Below are positions 23,926 to 35,710 of a stretch of 64,000 nucleotides of DNA, piece after piece; position 1 is the stretch's first letter, and each line of letters begins with the position of its first letter. The notes beneath the pieces are model-generated. The model had not been told where the DNA came from. It was given only the letters and a program-made list of their open reading frames with translations, and did no database searches. Source of the DNA: Nemertoderma westbladi (taxonomy: Eukaryota; Xenacoelomorpha; Nemertodermatida; Nemertodermatidae). The position numbers and the translations under genes are program-made. The DNA lies in NCBI GenBank assembly GCA_032718475.1, contig JAUCBJ010002115.1:39891-103890 (forward strand), in the 5' to 3' direction.

Positions 23926-24111
23926 GTGGTCCCTCATTTTTTCTATTTCTGAACAAAACCGTAATATTACATATAATTTTGAATTGGATGTATGAATATA
24001 TAATACGTGTGAAACACTAACAAGAACGGAGTAGATGATCCACATAGATGTTAATCATGCACTCTCTACAATTACACTATGTTTTGGTTGATAAATCTCT
24101 AAACTTGAAAC

Positions 24112-24269
24112 GGGGGGGGGGGGGGAGAGATGGACTCAAATCCTATCGCGACCAATTAAAATTTCCTCTCAATGTTAAATTATCAATTAAGGGAAAGGAG
24201 CAGGTTACAGTTCAGTGATCCCGATAAAATATTCCTTAACCAAATACCCGACCTAACCAAAACAATTAA
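24112..24269 (+). repeat. Core-repeat copy 2 with G-run
   Basis: A G-run (about 24112-24125) and TCAAATCC are followed by CCTCTCAATGTTAAATTATC, GGGAAAGGAGCAGGTTACAG and, after a spacer longer than in other copies, CTAACCAAAACAATTAATG. Together with the copy at 8.3 kb it shows that a roughly 120-bp unit was duplicated, not only the core. Confidence 0.75.
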
Positions 24270-24324
24270 TGCAATGAATGGACGGGGTAACGGATATAGG
24301 AGAGTAATAAATATAAAAAATATA

Positions 24325-24400
24325 TAACTACACGAGCCGATAACAAGATTCGAACCCGTTATCTTCGGATCTCGCCTCCCTTCGGATACCCGTATGCAGA
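24325..24400 (-). repeat. tRNA-like B-box, possible SINE
   Basis: On the minus strand GATAACGGGTTCGAATC contains a match to the RNA polymerase III B box (GGTTCGANNC) within a GATAAC...GTTATC arm, followed by an AT-rich stretch. No cloverleaf or A box could be completed, so a functional tRNA is unlikely; a tRNA-derived SINE fragment is the best guess. Confidence 0.35.
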
Positions 24401-26100
24401 GAAGTTGAAACGACTTTTTTTAACAAAAGTAGATTATACGTATATAGAACACTAAGACTCTACAGTTAAAAGTAGATTCTGGATTCTACTTCTCTGCATA
24501 CTAGTTCTGTCGCTGCAGGACGAATCGCCGTATCGAAGGTGCTAACGCACCAAGACAGTGGCTCATTGAGCTTATTGAATGGAGGCGGTATTCTAACGCT
24601 GTAGGAATCCATCCATCATCAAGTTCGTAAAAGTGTGTCCAGACAGAATCTGTCATTATTACACAGGTAAAAAAAGTAAATTTACAACCAACAATAACAT
24701 TTACAAAATTTATCGGATTGTACAGATGGTAAACTCGATTCAGGTTCGTTCAAAGCCAGCAATGTTGGTGTTCGGTGTTCGGTGAAAGCCTCTCCGTACT
24801 AATAATGGCCATTGGGTACACGTAGTGGAATAACAAAAATATAGCGAACAAAAGGTTATAATGTTACCCGTTGTAAAATCTTTTAAAAGTTAAAAAGATT
24901 AACAAGAGCTCGTATCTTATAATTATATTATTAGTAATCTAACGGCATGGATCAAACTGATCACTATATTAAATTACCCGTACTTGCCAAAAAGTTCCAA
25001 GAAGGCCGATATATTTAATTAATATTGGATGAACTACTTAGTTATGTTTGTCAGGATAATTCCAATTAATTAAGTTAATTTTTAAGTATTCTTAACAGCG
25101 CGGTCGATTGTATTACAACCAAAGAAACAGTGGAGGTGTTAAAAACAATCTATTTGCTAAAAGTAATTCTGTATTGTAGTGCCTCGGGCAGGGATTTAAA
25201 CAAAAACAACTCAGTTCAGTTCCCGTTAGTTTGGGCTAAGTAGTTCAGATATAGAGGCAGAGGGGCAGATTGAAGTTTTATACTCTAGAAATGGTTATTC
25301 CAGATATTGAAATATTATATTATAATTTTTTTATATTTCAATTGACATTATTGAATATCTGTGAACATACAGTAATAATTTAAATGTTGTTTTGTTACCA
25401 AGGTAACCGGGTGCATAGTTCAAACGTTGATCGCATTTAATTCAACACGAAGGATCCTAGAGGATCCTTAAGCTGCAGTAGAAGAATGAAGCGAAGCTGA
25501 TTAAAATTCTATCAAAGTATTTTACATTTGAACTTGTTTACAATCCCGTTGCCATGGTGATCGATCATTCAGCATAATGACAAATTTTAATCCAAGTTCT
25601 GACCGACCGTTATAAAGTTTTTTTTTTGGTTTTTTATTATTTTTATAATTTGAAACAAAAACCCCTGACCAGTGGCCATGAATTCTAATAACTTTAAAGC
25701 GCACTTTATATTCTGGAATTTACAAAACATGATTGTATAACTCGAGGTTTCTCATTGGACATTTTGATTTTAGATGCGTAGACGTTTATTTTATTCTTAT
25801 TTTTAGTTATATATTTATAATTGTGATTCATAAATTACGTTATTCCGATTACCGTGGCAACTGGACTCTATTAACAAATTCAAATATTTGCATAGATAGA
25901 TGTTTATAGATCGTACGGAATTACTGGAGCAAAAAGTTCACCCGGTTCTTGGTAACAACAATATAAAAATTATAGAAACCCATTTTAATATAAATATATG
26001 AAACTTCCAAAATGCACTAGTCATATGTTCTTCTATCTTATTACTTGAAAGCTGGGATCTCTAGCATCAAATCAGAACAGAAGTAACACGTTTGTTAGGC
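24401..26100. other. No gene recognised
   Basis: AT-rich sequence where downstream ERp44 exons would be expected. I searched the minus strand for its b and b' domain motifs and the C-terminal RDEL-type retention signal and did not find them. No clear repeat either. Confidence 0.4.
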
Positions 26101-26360
26101 CTTCGCGTTTATCGTATCAAGTAAATGGCTGGAGAACAGCTGAATCCCCCCATAATTCATACTTTTATTGAATTGATCTACATTTATACAAAGTTTGGTT
26201 TCATTTCATCAGTTTTAGACTACAAACACTTGCCGACAGACAGACAGACCGACAGACAACTGTTGAAACAGCTGTTCACGTACGCCAAGCTCGCTTACTC
26301 CGTCGCCCGCCACACAACTAGTTACCAACTGAATATCTTCTATAATTTATATTGAAAAAT
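26101..26360. repeat. Dispersed repeat related to 57.04-57.29 kb
   Basis: It shares an order of short matches with 57.04-57.29 kb: a GAACAGCTGAATCCCC / GAACTGCTGAGTCCCC motif, ACAAAGTTTGGTTTCATTT / ACAAATTTGGTTTAATTT, CTGTTGAAACAGCTG / CAGTTGAAACAGCGG, and GTCGCCCGCCACACAAC / GTCGCTCGCCCCACAAT. A diverged interspersed repeat of unknown family; the open frame in it has no known domain. Confidence 0.5.
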
Positions 26361-26522
26361 AGCCAATATATAATTATTTAAGAGTTAAAAGCTCATGGTG
26401 TGGCCCGGCCCGGGCATGGTGTTAGTGTTAGCGACGCCATCTATAGGGAAATAATGGAACTCATTACTCTATAATAAATGTTGGGTTTAGGACACCACCT
26501 AGAGGGATATTGAGGTACTCAC

Positions 26523-29500
26523 CAATGGTGGTTTAAATACCACGTTGTCGCCGCCCTGTCTCATTTTCTTTGAGCCCTCCCCCACAACGGCGTACCAAAC
26601 GCAATCGTCCCGCAGTTGGCCCGCGATCTTAGAATACAGTTTGTATTCCTCCGAAGTATCACTTGTAAAGTAACCCAACATGTTTCTCTTTTTGGGCTGA
26701 AATAAATAATTATACTTAAACAGAATATCAGAAAGTTATTAAAATTATAAGTTGTTTGTTTCTAGTTGATTTAAACAATACCCTTTGAGCTGCAAGCCTT
26801 CAGCTATAAGTTTTAATTATCAATGTTAAAATCATTATATCTACACATTCGTGAACAAAAAAGTAAAATATATTGATTACAGAAAAACTATATTGCATTA
26901 ATAAAGTCCCAGAAGTTGAGTATAAAATGACCGCTGTAACCAAGGCTAAATAAAATTAATCAAGCAGTGCGAGAAAATACCAGATGGCGGATTGGGAGAA
27001 CGGGTTTATAGATAAACCAAGCGTAACTAACACTCTCCCAATAATCGGAGATTGTAACTGACTAAACAACTGGGTAGCGGAATGGTATAATCGTTAACAT
27101 AAGCCGCGACGATTACGTGAAGCGCTACTTATCTACTGTTATTGGGAGTTTCAGAAATCCAAATAATAACCACTCAAAGTGGAAAGTTAAAGGAAACGAA
27201 AATACCACGAAAACAAAATAGATATTATAATAATATCAAGACTAAGTTCTTTCGAGCCACAGAGGAATGTCTACTTCTATACGAGGGTGAGACCTGGACA
27301 TTGACTAAATCACTTGAACAACGAATTGATGGTAGCTACTAGAGTTGAAACAGGTTCTCTGGATTCTCCGGGCAATTTTTTGGTCTCTGGACAGGTCTCT
27401 GGTTCCCGGGTATTGAAAACAGACATTTTACCAAGAGATCAGTGATTTTTCAAATTAAATATAGATATATCTTGAACGAAAACAATAAAAATTGAAGATT
27501 TTATCACAAATATTTTTTTACTATAAAAATATTTACTTTAGTTTTTAACTATTTTTAATACATCGCTTCAACAAAATTATTAGCAACTTTTACCCTATTT
27601 TTAAGCATGACTCATACTAAATGAACCGGTAATCATATATTTAATTTAAGGTGCGTTTAATTTTAAGTTAAATTAGCACCTAAAGAGGGTTCTTATTTAA
27701 GAATAAGGGTTGAATTTGAATTTTGAAATTGAATTTGAGCTCACATAAAGTTTAAATGTAAAAGTAAAGGCAGAGCTCTTTTCACCTTGTTGTAGGTATA
27801 TATTACGGCGTCCAAATGAAGAGAACGAGCTTAACGATACTTGCAATAGGATCGAGTAAAGTACAGCACCTGTGCACTAACTATATTCGTAAATGACCAA
27901 GTTTATAGAATACATTAAAAAGTATATGATAAGAACAGTTTTAAATTAAGTGTCTTTTTTATTTAACAAAGTCCCTATGTAGGAAAACAAATTATAATTA
28001 ATGTAACATATTAACATTAACCCATACTGTACTTGCGGTTAATTTTTCATTAGGTAAGGGTTGAATCGGTTTAATTTACTGTAATTCAACCATAAATAGT
28101 TATCAGTTCATACGTACCTGTTTTTTTGCTATAACCAAATTATAAGTACAAAAATAAACAAAGTCTGTGATCTCTGGCTCTGGTCTCCGGTATTTTCCAA
28201 AATAATTCTCTGGGTATGTCTTGTCTCTGGTTCACCGGGATTAAGAAAAACAGGTCTCTGTTTCAAACTCTAGTTGCTACACAAGACTACTAAGGGCAGC
28301 CCTAAACATCAGCTGGAGACAAACGCCGTGCTTTATGGTACAATACCACCTGTATCACCACCCTCCGTGAACGGAAGTAAAGATTCAGTGGGCACTGCTG
28401 GCGAAGTAAAGACGAGGTCATACCAGATCTACTTCTCTGGCAACCAACTCATGGAAAGCGTAGTCGTGGACGATCGGCCATAACATATATAGATCAACTT
28501 GAAAGGGATACTGAACTTGGGAGAAACGAAATTGCAACAACTGTGGAGAATCGGAAGCCTGGAAGGATCTCATTTCCACTGTCCGAGTTCGCTCGACCTA
28601 GTAGTAGTAGCAGTAGTATAATAATCTCCAGGGGTAAAAACATTTAGCGATTACACATGGGTACCTGTTGTCGGTATGGTAAACCGAGCTGCATTATACA
28701 TTGTTTACACGATTTCGATTCATGATAACTGTATTATTGTATAAGTATAGTGTGATAAATTTAATTAGCTTCACCAGCAAATCTTACAAACATAATCGAT
28801 GAAAAACATCCGGGGTAACTCACTTTAAAGGCAGTCAATACATGTTGGAGGGTTGAAACTATGGGTTCCCTAGAGTTAACAGCCTCAAAAACACTTAAAC
28901 CTGCTCTGGGATAGAACTCACAAATTCCACTTAAATTACATTTAAATCAACAATGTAGAGCATGACGCAAACAAGCTAACGAGCATGATAATTATTTTAT
29001 AAGGAATGATTGAATACCGCGGAGGGAGGGAAGCCATATAGTTGTGGAAGCGGATAGTACTGCGCAAATACCACAACTACTGGGGAGACATTGTAGTTAT
29101 GGGAATGCAAGAAGCAGCTGTCTTGCCGCGTTCAACTCTGACAGAGTCTATAAAAACCTACCGCACATCTAGCTATAATACAGGTATCGATTTAATGGCA
29201 TGTAATCTTAATTGAATACCCCCAAGCCCGAACACGGGGGGGGGGGGGGGGGGGTAAGTACAGGTCCAGCCCCCCCACCCCAAGAAACTGAATGATACAT
29301 GCTACTAACATCAACATCATCTAGGCCATCCATATCTTGGAACTTAATAATATTTTCCGACACTTGTTCCTTGATGAATTCAGTGATAGCATCGGCAGTC
29401 CGGGGTCCTCTATACTCCCTTCGCAAGAGTTTGCCATTACGGAACAACTTTAATGTCGGATATTTAGAGATTTTATATTTCTCGGCAACGTCACCTGAAT

Positions 29501-31303
29501 AAAAAATAAATAATATAATAACAGAACAAAAAAACGCAACTCCATCGAATAATAAATATCATTAAATGATTAATTAGGCAAACTTACGTGCGCCCTCACT
29601 GTCCACTTTTCCAAGAACAATCTTTCCCGGTTGTGGAAACTCACGCACCAAGTTCTCAGCGGCAGTGTCATACACAGGATTCAGTGCTTGACTGAACCTG
29701 CACCAGGAGGCATAGAAGTTAACAAAGACCACTTCATTGTTGGTTATAACGCGATCAAAATTCCTCCGATCTAGAACGATTGCACCTTGACCTGATACCA
29801 ATTGAATGCTAAAAACCTAAAATAAACGGAAATAATCTGACAATCAGGCATCATACAGATTTCAAGGGATCCCGTTATAGGAAACTAAATAAATATAATA
29901 TGCTAACGGTAGTATATCCTATTCTATGCAGCTGGTTAGGTTACCGTAGGGAAACACGGAAATAGAGCTCGCCTCTTTACGCATTGAGCGACGAAAACGT
30001 ATACCGGTACCGGTATTAAAGATGTTAACACCCGCTAAATCAACATTGTAAGTCCAAAAAATTAAATCAATAACATATAGTACATGTACAACAGTACAAG
30101 TACATAGCTGCATAGGCTACGACAGCTAGTTAGTTAGTTAGAACTAGTTATTTTATTGACCAAACCGGGTTGAGAATTATACAATAATAAACAATATATG
30201 GTTGCACGGATTAGTCCAACTTAGCACAAACACCAAATTCATTCAATAAACACAATATATTATTTGTCTGTAAACAATAGACAATACAATAGGCCCCTAT
30301 ACAAACCGATAATATTAAAAACAACTTTAACTTTTACAATCAACTTTCACATCTAGAATATTAAAAACAACTTTAACTTTTACAATAAACTTGCACTTCT
30401 ACAATATTAAAATATTACTTATATTTGAAAATAAACTTAACTTATACAGTTTTTAACTTTTGTAATAAACTTTTATTTTAACTTTTACAGTTTTTTAACT
30501 TTTGCAATAAACTTTTATTTTAACTTTTACAGTTTTACAGATTACAAAGTTCAAGATACTCATAACATCGCTTAAGTACCTTAAGCTACAGCAAATATGA
30601 AAAAGAAATCATCTTTACAGAAGTAAAGTAAAGTAAATTTCTTCGGCCGTTAGGCCAGGGATTACGCACAAAGTCTGACGACTTATTTCCAGTGCGGTTG
30701 CGGTCCCCCTAGAACTATATACTACCCAGAGCAGAGGAAACTCCACTACTCATTTAAGGATCCAAGGCAGATATGCACCCTGGATAGTCCCTTCAAACTG
30801 TCAAACCGTCAACCATTACACCAAGGTGAAACTTTGCACTTTTGCCTGTTTGCAACTTTACTACAGAAACTAAGCTAACTCGATTGCGAGAGCTTGCGAC
30901 CAATGAATGTAGGCCTAATGGTCGAGTTTGGCAGGTGGCAGCCTTTGCTGTTCATCATTCAGTCATTATAAAATGTGAAATGACTACAGGCAGTGATTAT
31001 TTCTGCATTTGGATTAGGCCCTAACGTAATGTGTACTCCGTCCGCACTGCTGCTATCTGGCAGTCAGGGGGTCGGGCTTTACTGTAATATACTTCTGTAG
31101 GTACTTCATACTTACACTTATGGACTTGATACAGCTGTACAGTAAGCAGGTAAGTACAGAAGTAGTTTAAAGTATAATATAGTTTATAGTATAGTTTATA
31201 ACAGTTAGACAGTACAGAAGTATAATGCAGACTTCCTGACTTCAGGACTTACCATAAGTAACGAACCAACACCAAATAACCTTGTAACAACAGAGTTCAC
31301 CAT
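26523..31303 (-). CDS. ERP44: ERp44-like ER thioredoxin protein, C-terminal exons missing
   Basis: Coding exons with GT-AG borders and matching phases: 31253-31303 (17 codons from ATG), 29588-29816, 29310-29494 and 26523-26696. The first exon plus the start of the second form a signal peptide (MVNSVVTRLFGVGSLLMVFS). The thioredoxin domain a carries NFYASWCRFSQ, the CRFS form of CxxC that defines ERp44, then VDSEGA joined to RDVAEKYKISKYPTLKLFRN across an intron, and GKLLRREYRGPRT. The fourth exon (KKRNMLGYF, DDCVWYAVVGEG, NVVFKPPL) starts domain b. ERp44 retrieves unassembled or Ero1-type clients from the ERGIC/Golgi by mixed disulfides through that single Cys. The rest of b, b' and the KDEL-type tail should lie below 26.5 kb but was not found, so either the exons are far away or the gene is truncated. 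Introns hold an RTE-A fragment, a hAT element and a poly-G/C run 56 bp past the third-exon donor. Confidence 0.88.
27237..28621 (+). mobile_element. RTE-A 3' fragment split by a hAT element
   Basis: Segments 27237-27339 and 28273-28621 together reproduce the 3' end of the element at 41.4-42.9 kb: AAGTTCTTTCGAGCCACAG, GACCTGGACATTGACTAAAT, then GACTACTAAGGGCAGCCCTA, GATCAACTTGAAAGGGATAC and a TAG-rich tail near 28599-28618. The 933 bp between are a DNA transposon (next entry). It lies in the ERp44 intron in antisense. Confidence 0.88.
27340..28272. mobile_element. Non-autonomous hAT-type element, 933 bp
   Basis: Terminal inverted repeats: TAGAGTTGAAACAG at the left end and the complement of TAGAGTTTGAAACAG at the right. 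It is flanked by an 8-bp near-identical duplication, GTAGCTAC (27332-27339) and GTTGCTAC (28273-28280), of the RTE-A target, which reads GTTGCTAC in the uninterrupted copy near 41.5 kb. Short GTCTCTGG-type motifs cluster near both ends, as in hAT subterminal transposase-binding regions. The interior is AT-rich with no transposase. Confidence 0.88.
29831..31252. other. ERp44 first intron; possible SINE
   Basis: Large first intron of ERp44 with AT-rich runs of ACTTTTACA-like repeats at 30,310-30,540. The segment at about 30,625-30,830 (TTCTTCGGCCGTTAGGCC, AGTGCGGTTGCGGTCCCCCT) has the look of an interspersed repeat but I cannot name it. No exon seen. Confidence 0.45.
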
Positions 31304-33290
31304 TATTAAATTATTGCAAATATTTTGAAATCAGCTCCGGTCTGCCGGTAGAGTAGTAGACAGGTAGAGTGAGCCTGAGAGCAGAGGTATATAAAACGAA
31401 ATTACAGAAAAATATAAAATTATAGGCCTAAACTACAGACAGAGAGAACTAGGCCTATTGCATATTGCAGTATCCTAGCCTACTGAAACTGAATTAGGTG
31501 TTACTGCAGTACTGTGTTAAGCACAAAATTAAATACTGAAATACGGCCAGACGGTACTGCTGTTCTAAGGTACTGGCAACGTTGCTGCGGTATTTCAATC
31601 GGCAGATCGGTCTGTCGGTAGACGTACTGACTGAGACTGACTGACAGACTGACCTAGGCGAAGAGGGCTATCAAAAATGCAATAAACTGACAGACTGACA
31701 AAGCTCAGAAGCTTGAAACTGTATCTGATATCGTAACACACACCCTGACAGCAGCGCAGCACAGACACATTTGGGATTTTGAGCTCTTCCTGACCTGCTG
31801 CTCTGCTGCTGCAGTGCTATCAGATATGGCAGTATGGCTGTATGGGGTGCATGTAAAGAGCGGACTGCGGATTGCCAAAATCCGCGCGGTCAATTTGAAT
31901 TATCGACTTCCAAACTAAGAAAAGAATCCGCTCTTTGTCTGTTTGTTGTCTAGCTAGACAAATGGCGGACTGAAGCCGGTAAATTGTAACAGTTAGTGAT
32001 AGATAGTTAGTAAAAATGACAGTTAGTGGTTGGTGGTAGGTGGTAGGCTCTAGGCTAGGCCATACTGCCATAGACCTACTGCAGTACTGTGACTGTCATA
32101 CCGGTCTGCCGGTAGGCCTACCTGATCTGTAAATACTGAAATACATGTCAGCATGTGCAGATGTGCATGCAGGCAGGCAGGCATGGGACTGTCAGCGTCG
32201 CGTACCGTCCACCGTCTGACCGTAGTACAAAAGTTGGCCTACAATCAACAATAGTATAAATAAAATAAAAAGTATAAAAAGACCTACAACAGTAGGCCTA
32301 CAACTGCAGCACTGCCAGACTGCAGCACCACCTGACTGCCTGACCAAAACTGCACGCACAGCAGCACAGCACATGACAGCATGACCTGCAGTCTGCCAGT
32401 CTGATAAGCTGATAAGATAAAATAAGATAAGATCATTCTTTTATTACCAGACTGGAATCTCTATAGCAGAATCTCTATCTCTGTAGCACATAAAACAGTA
32501 AAACGTGTGCACAATGAACTGAAGAACGTTTAAAAACTAATATTAATTACGAATTATATCATTTAGAATTGATTTATTAAGTTAATAATTTATACACAGG
32601 CGAATATAAAATGTGTGAAATTAAAGTAGATATTACACACTGACAGCTTGTACAATAACAGAATAAAAAAGTACAGCAGATAAGACAGCAATGGTACACG
32701 TATAGTATTGTTAGACAGTTAAAGTGCTGCATTGCCTCTGTGTGCTCTGTATTATATCCTGTAGCCAGGGCATTTGACGCAGTGCATAATGTTGTTGGTG
32801 GGTTAGTTTTCAACCAAGTTTTGTTCCTTTTATGCGACGAAAATGGTTTAAAACTAGGTCAACCGACTACGTACCGCACGTACAGCACTGGTTTGTGTTT
32901 CGCAGTTTAGTTTTCTAATTCCTTGGCTGCGCCGACGCCGAGGCATTAGTTTCTACGCCGGCGTGGGTCGGTGCCTGCTTGTGTGCGCCGGAGATCTCCC
33001 CGAAAAAGCTGAGAGATTCCAGTCTGGTTTTATTAACAATACTTTAGCGTGCTTGGAAAAGTGACACCAAAGGCAGTACAAAAGCGAGAGTACTATTATG
33101 ATAGGCCGCCTAGTTACTTTAATATAGCGTCAGTCAAAGGCTGTCCAAACAACCTGTTAGTACAAATACTAAAAGACTACATACAGTATAATTACATAAA
33201 TGTTAGAATGTAACAATTACTGATAATAGCTACCCGTCTACAGGTCTAGCCGTCTCACAGTCTGCCAGTACAGCAGTAATATTGAAGGTA
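31304..33290. other. ERp44 5' flank; no other gene recognised
   Basis: This should contain the ERp44 promoter and 5' UTR. A GC-rich, CpG-containing patch at about 32,925-33,000 (GGCTGCGCCGACGCCGAGGC and GCCGGCGTGGGTCGGTGCC) stands out from the AT-rich surroundings and could be regulatory; its distance to the ATG makes this uncertain. Short ORFs here lack motifs. Confidence 0.35.
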
Positions 33291-33293
33291 ATG

Positions 33294-33617
33294 TAGCGTT
33301 AGGTCCAAATCGGTATACCTTAGGTCCTAGAGCGTTAGGTCCCGTAGCTTTAGGTCCTGGCGCATTAGGTCATGTTGCATTAGGTCCTATTGCATATATC
33401 TGACTGTTGAATCTCTATCTGTCTATTAATCTATTCTACAATATAACTCTCGTTTATCTAAATATCTAACTCTCGTTTATTGTTTTGGTTCCTTTCAACT
33501 CGCCTCTGTAACCTGCTCCTTTACTAACCTGCCTGGTTTTGGAGGCACTGGACCTACTGACCTAATGGCACGGCTCTAACGCTACCAGGACCTAAAGAGC
33601 CAGGACCTAACGCACCA
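33294..33617 (-). repeat. Core-repeat copy 4 flanked by inverted GTTAGGTCC arms
   Basis: The left arm (33294-33392) has about six units of 16-17 bp ending in TTAGGTCC (AGCGTTAGGTCCCGT, AGCTTTAGGTCCTGG and others). The right arm (about 33549-33617) carries the complement (GGACCTAACGC, GACCTAATGGC, AGGACCTAAAGAG). Between them on the minus strand lies the core (33474-33532): AAAGGAGCAGGTTACAG and GGAACCAAAACAATAAACG. No coding capacity. Confidence 0.82.
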
Positions 33618-33689
33618 TACTGTAACCATATTGAATATAGTGCAGCTTCCTCTCCTTCCTCACCTCTCCTTCTCCTATACCCATATACT

Positions 33690-34190
33690 ACGTTTTAACA
33701 AGTTCTAGATCGTGATCAGCGACCTCGAACTCGAAAAATTCAATTTTGGGCAGTATGAAATTTTATGGTAATTGTGTATTTTTCGTCCCATCAGACAAAG
33801 CACCAGAAGCGATAGTTGCGATACCATGAAAGATTTTTAACAAGTTGTATCATGATCAGCGACCTTAACAACCAGTGTTATACAGTAGCTTCAGAAATAC
33901 ACAAACTAAGGCAAAATTTAACAGGTTGAAATTTTTGCTACTTGTGCTTTATTTCATCCAAAAATGATGGTTACAATTTCCAGAAACATGTTTAACTATT
34001 ATCATCGTGATCAGCGACCTCGAAACCTCTACAGCACAGTATAATGTAACAGTTTTTACAGTAGTTTTACAAATGTTCTAAGACCCTAGGCCTACTTGCA
34101 ATTTTCGTCCAAAATACTGTAAAGCACAAAATATGATGGGTTGTAACGTCAGAAAACATTTTAAACCAGTTTTTATCCTCAAAATCATAT
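33690..34190. repeat. Degenerate ~140-155-bp repeats with GATCAGCGACCT
   Basis: The phrase GTGATCAGCGACCTCGAA or CATGATCAGCGACCT recurs at about 33713, 33849 and 34004 with weak similarity between. Function unknown; not coding on either strand. Confidence 0.55.
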
Positions 34191-34600
34191 TCCTTCAAAA
34201 TTTTGATTTTTCAGCCATGATGTAAAAAATTTCTAAAATGATCGCCACCCAAACCACACCCTTTGTCCCCCCCCCCCCCCCCCCCTTATTTTTGTTATTC
34301 CACACCAGCCTTACGAAATTATGACAATTTAAATTTTCTAGAACTATGTAACTAACAAATTTTCTAACAAATTTTGCTAACAATTCATTTTTCTTTGAAA
34401 GTTTATAAAATAATACTGTAGAACAATTGATAGCTAAATGGAGCAGAACAAACTTAGCAATATTGGGGTTTTGAGTCCATGAATATTTGAAGTTTGAGAA
34501 ATTGCTAAGGTACTGTATTTCGTAATATAATATAGGTTCGGGCCCTGCTACTGTATCTTGAATTTCAGGGTAGCTTGTCACTTTTATGTTTAACTCATGC
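34191..34600. other. No gene; poly-C run
   Basis: Contains 19 consecutive C residues (34267-34285). A 128-codon minus-strand frame across it encodes a glycine run and an otherwise featureless peptide; not considered a gene. Confidence 0.5.
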
Positions 34601-34611
34601 TAATTTTTCGG

Positions 34612-35188
34612 GTGACAGACCGAACGTAATCAGGATCGAATGTAACATAGTTTTTACGAATCGAACGTAACCTCAATTATGTTACATATTGGATCCTATA
34701 ACTATGTTACATTCGATCTACAAATTTCTAAGCCCGAATGTAACATACATTTATTTCAGTTGTGTTTTGATTTCAGGAGTTAACCGATGAAATGCTTCAT
34801 TTATTTACAGGAAGAAACAGTTTGGTGTTGGTTAGTACAAAACAAAGACCCAATACCCAATTAAGTAACCTGCATAATCTTGTAACATGTGTTAACTTTC
34901 GTTTATTGTTTTGGTTCCCCATCACGCCTGTGTAACCTGCTCCTTTCTGCCTTTAAATAAAAGTAACCTGCATAATCTTGTAACGCGTTAACTTTCGTTG
35001 ATTGTTTTGGTTCCCCCAATACGTATCTGTAACCTGCTCCTTTAAATGGCAATGTTACATTCGGGCTTAGTAATTTGTAGATCGAATGTACAGTAACATA
35101 GTTATACTGTAGGATCCAATGTAACATAATTGCGGTTACGTACGATACGTAATAACTATTTACATTCGATCCTGATTACGTTCGGTCA
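34612..35188 (-). repeat. Core-repeat copies 5 and 6 between inverted arms
   Basis: The left arm (about 34612-34750) reads CGAACGTAATCAGGATCGAA, GTTACATTCGATCTACAAAT and AAGCCCGAATGTAACAT. The right arm (about 35047-35188) is its approximate complement (ATGTTACATTCGGGCTTAG, ATTTGTAGATCGAATGTA, CATTCGATCCTGATTACG). Between them are two tandem cores on the minus strand, at 34900-34946 and 34995-35043, each with GGAGCAGGTTACA and GGAACCAAAACAAT(A/C)AACG, and each followed by GTTAAC-type sequence. Arm sequence is unrelated to the arms at 33.3 and 45.1 kb. Confidence 0.82.
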
Positions 35189-35389
35189 TGTATCCCTATT
35201 TTTCTGATTTTAAAACTTAATACTGTATCATATAAAGTTGTTTGTTAACTACGGTACGTCTTGAGGTCTCCTCGACATTTTATTTACTTGAAAGGTATAG
35301 GCCTAAAGTATCCTACAATAAACCGAACCGTCAGTCAAATATTAAATTAAAGTTGTTCACAGCAGTACTACTGTACTATGATTTGGGTA

Positions 35390-35710
35390 CACCCCCACAA
35401 GTTTTTGTTACTTTTTAATGTTCTAGAACATTGTCTCTTCATTTTTTATTAATTTTGTTCTAGAAAAAATATTTTTGGTTCTAGAACATATTACAAAATG
35501 TGTTTTTTGGTGTTTTTTTTGTTTCAATAGTGTTAAAACAATTCCTAACAACTACCGTGCAAATTTTCATGGTAACTAATGATTTTAATTATTTAGCTTG
35601 TAGTTTTTATTAGCTAGTAAAAATATTTTATTTAAAAATGTACGACAACATATGTTAGCAATTGTAAATAAAAGTAAATTTTGTTCTAGAACAAATATAG
35701 TTTGGTGACA
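35390..35710. repeat. Cluster of TTCTAGAA palindromes
   Basis: TTCTAGAA occurs four times in about 300 bp (near 35422, 35459, 35480 and 35681). The spacing is irregular. It matches the tail-to-tail half of a heat-shock element (TTCnnGAA), but there is no adjacent gene start to support that role. Confidence 0.5.

Noticed and set aside
24325-24400. A functional tRNA gene on the minus strand
   Set aside because: A B box is present but no complete cloverleaf or A box could be built.
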